A stretch of DNA of 64,000 nt. Source: Oscillospiraceae bacterium. GTDB lineage: Bacteria > Bacillota > Clostridia > Oscillospirales > CAG-272. The position numbers and the translations under genes are program-made. Location of the stretch: contig SVQK01000040.1 of the NCBI GenBank assembly GCA_015065385.1, forward strand, positions 1 through 64,000, in the 5' to 3' direction. The notes below the pieces were generated by a model. The model was not told the origin of the DNA, ran no database searches, and was given only the letters and a program-made list of their open reading frames with translations. Shown here one piece after another: positions 62,164-64,000 of the stretch (the stretch's first letter is position 1; every line of letters starts with the position of its first letter).

Positions 62164-64000
62164 TCAGCCGCGCTTTTTGGAGAACGCGAAACCGGCCATG
62201 GAAATCACGGAGACGATTGCCGCGGCCACACCGAAGTCGAACGTATTCGGAGCCTCCGCCTTCTGATCCAGTTTTTCGTCGGCTGCGGGAGCCTCGGCCT
62301 TTTCACCGGTCAGGACCAGCTCGGAGATCTGGAAGCAGCCGGAGGAAGCGCCTTCCGCGTCGAACTTCACGAACTTGATGGGATCGGAGGAAGCCTCGCC
62401 CGCGAAGTACCGGAAGTTGGCCTCGGCGAAGAAGGATTCGTCTCCGGAAGCGATCACGGTCCAGTTCTCGCCGTCAGCGGAACCGGAAACGGTCCACGCG
62501 GAGGGCAGGCGGCCGTTGTATTCGGCGTTGTCGTTCGCGGTGGCCATCACGATGCCGTCCACGGTGTACCAGCCGTCCAACTCAGCGGTGGAGCTGATCG
62601 GGAACTCGCCGGTGCAGAACTTTGTGGAAGTCTGGCCGTCCCAAAGGTTTTCGGGGCCTTCGCCGCCGTTGCCGTTCGTGCCTTCCACGAAGGTGTAGCC
62701 GGCGATCGCGGTCTTGCCGATGGAGGCGACAGCCTCGTCAGCGGTACCAAAGCCGGGCTCCGCCGCGGGCTCGTCGGAGATTCCCGTGACAGAGGCCACG
62801 ACGTTCCGGTATTCGCGGATCACTTCGGCGTCCGAGAGAGCGGTCTGATAGAGCTTCGCGCCGACCACGCGGAATTCGCAGCCCGCGCCGAGAGATTCGG
62901 AAGTGTAGGCGGGGTTCAGGCCGATGCCGAGAACGTCGGCAAGCCCGCTGCCGAGCTTGAATCCGCCTTCGCCGTAGAGGCCGTAGGAGACCAGCTCGCC
63001 GTTCATGTAGACGTTCAGCGTGTTCGCTTCCTTGTCATAGGTGCCGACCAGATGGAGCAGCTTGCCCGCCTCGTAGAAGCCGGGGCCCTTGTCCGCGCTG
63101 CTCGGAGCCGCTCCCGCGTAAGCGCCCCACGAATATTCCGCGCCGGTGCTGTCCGCGGTGCCGATCTGGAACTGGAGCTGCTTGAGGGTTTCGGTGCCGT
63201 TACGGTAATAAAGCGCGGATCCGCCGCCGTTGCAGCAGGTGAGGATGCCGGAGGTTCCGGAGGTCAGTCCTTCCAGCTCGATGGCGATTTCATAGGTGCA
63301 TCCGCCGTTGAGCCATCCGCCGAGCCCCGCCTCGTCCGTAAACGGAAGGGCGATCAGCATGCCTTCCTGATCCTCGTTGCCGATGAACGCCGTCACGGGA
63401 TACGCGGTTCCGTCCACGGTCACGGTCGTTTCGGCGATCTCGCCGGCCTGAACGCTGACTTCAAGGTTGCCCTGCACGTCGTACGGCGCGCCGTCCTTGT
63501 AGCCGAGCTCGAACCACGGAGCGGGAACGGTGTCCGCCGGATCCGTGACGCCTCTCGTGCGGTAAACATATTCCGTCGGTCCGATTTCCGCGGGCGCGTC
63601 TACCACGGTGACATCGGGAGTCACGCCGGTGATGGAGGAGATCACGGCCTGATACTCTTCCGCGACTTCGGCGGAGGTGAGAGCGACCTTATAGAGCCGC
63701 GCTCCGACTACGCGGAATTCCGCGCCGAGAGCCAGGGATTCGGACGGATACGCCGGGTTGAGGCCGATGCCCAGAACGTCTTCGAATCCGTTTCCGAGGT
63801 TGAAATCGCCATCCCCGTAGTAACCGGAAGATCCGAGCTCACCGTTCAGGTAAACATTCAGCATCTTGGTTTCGGGGACATACGTTCCCACACAGTGCAG
63901 GACCTTGCCCGTCTCGAAATAAACGGGACCGTCCGCAGCACCGGACGCACCGGCTCCCGCGTAGAAACCCCAGTGGTTGGTCGCCGCGCTGTTGTCGGTC
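62164..64000 (-). CDS. surface protein with LamG repeats and discoidin-like domain (5' end outside window)
   Basis: The frame is open to the window edge, so at least 611 C-terminal residues are seen and the start is missing. Two LamG-type units are visible: the one at the edge (NHWGFYAGAGASGAADGPVY, VLGIGLNPAYPSESLALGAE) and a close copy (YSWGAYAGAAPSSADKGPGF, VLGIGLNPAYTSESLGAGCE). A discoidin/F5-8C-like module follows (ENLWDGQTSTKFCTGEFPIS, WTVSGSADGENWTVIASGDE, CFQISELVLTGE). The end is APNTFDFGVAAAIVSVISMA plus GFAFSKKRG: a short motif, a hydrophobic helix and a basic tail, shaped like a surface-sorting or membrane-retention signal. Carbohydrate binding at the cell surface is likely. Confidence 0.83.
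   Translation of the reverse strand, partial: TDNSAATNHWGFYAGAGASGAADGPVYFETGKVLHCVGTYVPETKMLNVYLNGELGSSGYYGDGDFNLGNGFEDVLGIGLNPAYPSESLALGAEFRVVGARLYKVALTSAEVAEEYQAVISSITGVTPDVTVVDAPAEIGPTEYVYRTRGVTDPADTVPAPWFELGYKDGAPYDVQGNLEVSVQAGEIAETTVTVDGTAYPVTAFIGNEDQEGMLIALPFTDEAGLGGWLNGGCTYEIAIELEGLTSGTSGILTCCNGGGSALYYRNGTETLKQLQFQIGTADSTGAEYSWGAYAGAAPSSADKGPGFYEAGKLLHLVGTYDKEANTLNVYMNGELVSYGLYGEGGFKLGSGLADVLGIGLNPAYTSESLGAGCEFRVVGAKLYQTALSDAEVIREYRNVVASVTGISDEPAAEPGFGTADEAVASIGKTAIAGYTFVEGTNGNGGEGPENLWDGQTSTKFCTGEFPISSTAELDGWYTVDGIVMATANDNAEYNGRLPSAWTVSGSADGENWTVIASGDESFFAEANFRYFAGEASSDPIKFVKFDAEGASSGCFQISELVLTGEKAEAPAADEKLDQKAEAPNTFDFGVAAAIVSVISMAGFAFSKKRG

Noticed and set aside
1..64000. Insertion sequences, phage structural genes, restriction or defence systems
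   Set aside because: I looked for transposase DDE/HUH motifs, terminase, capsid, methyltransferase, nuclease and toxin motifs and found none; the only mobile-element trace is the integrase remnant.

Overview
The window looks like one chromosomal segment of an uncultured gut- or rumen-type Clostridia bacterium (Bacillota). The reasons are moderately high GC with strong AGGAGG-type ribosome binding sites, consensus sigma-A promoters with 17-base spacers, many lipobox lipoproteins, S-layer homology (SLH) anchors, dockerin- and cohesin-type modules, and no outer-membrane (SusC/D-type) genes. I recognised no gene specific enough to name a genus. Nearly all of the window serves complex-carbohydrate capture, breakdown and surface assembly.

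Layout. 0.1-6 kb: a secreted N-terminal dockerin/Ig-repeat protein, a LuxR-type response regulator, a HisKA_3-type kinase and a 7-TM sensor with a degenerate kinase-like tail. 6-9.3 kb: a tRNA 3'-end-like fragment beside a decayed tyrosine integrase (scar of a lost element), then two XRE regulators. 9.5-21 kb: a solute-binding-type lipoprotein, a head-to-head junction of two 5'-truncated genes (uroporphyrinogen-decarboxylase-like and AraC), three predicted intracellular glycosidases (one GH95-like), and two decayed lipoprotein genes. 21-38 kb: a block of secreted and surface proteins: a 1,625-residue SLH protein, two tandem beta-propeller/solute-binding fusion lipoproteins, a cohesin-like/repeat/SLH anchor, a cohesin-like/dockerin adaptor and a transglutaminase/dockerin protein, then an HTH/LRR fusion. 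38-47 kb: a GH38-like protein, a LamG membrane protein, a GH63/MGH1-like glycosidase, a PfkB kinase, a mannitol-1-phosphate-dehydrogenase-like protein and a D-lyxose/mannose isomerase. 47-62 kb: five solute-binding-type lipoproteins interleaved with an HTH-glycosidase fusion, a GH42-like enzyme and a metallo-beta-lactamase-fold lipoprotein. Right edge: a LamG/discoidin surface protein running off the window.

How it may fit together (inference): SLH-, dockerin- and cohesin-bearing proteins could form a small surface assembly that holds polymers and enzymes at the wall. A large paralogous family of lipoproteins (six intact, two decayed, two propeller-fused) would bind released oligosaccharides. 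Cytoplasmic glycosidases without signal peptides, nearly always beside one of these lipoproteins, would finish degradation. Isomerase, kinase and polyol dehydrogenase could channel mannose- or lyxose-type sugars. No ABC permease or ATPase gene is present in the 64 kb, so uptake must rely on transporters elsewhere, or the lipoproteins act differently. The window also holds several decay scars: a lost integrated element, a two-gene deletion junction, two collapsed lipoprotein genes, and an ATA where a start codon should be.
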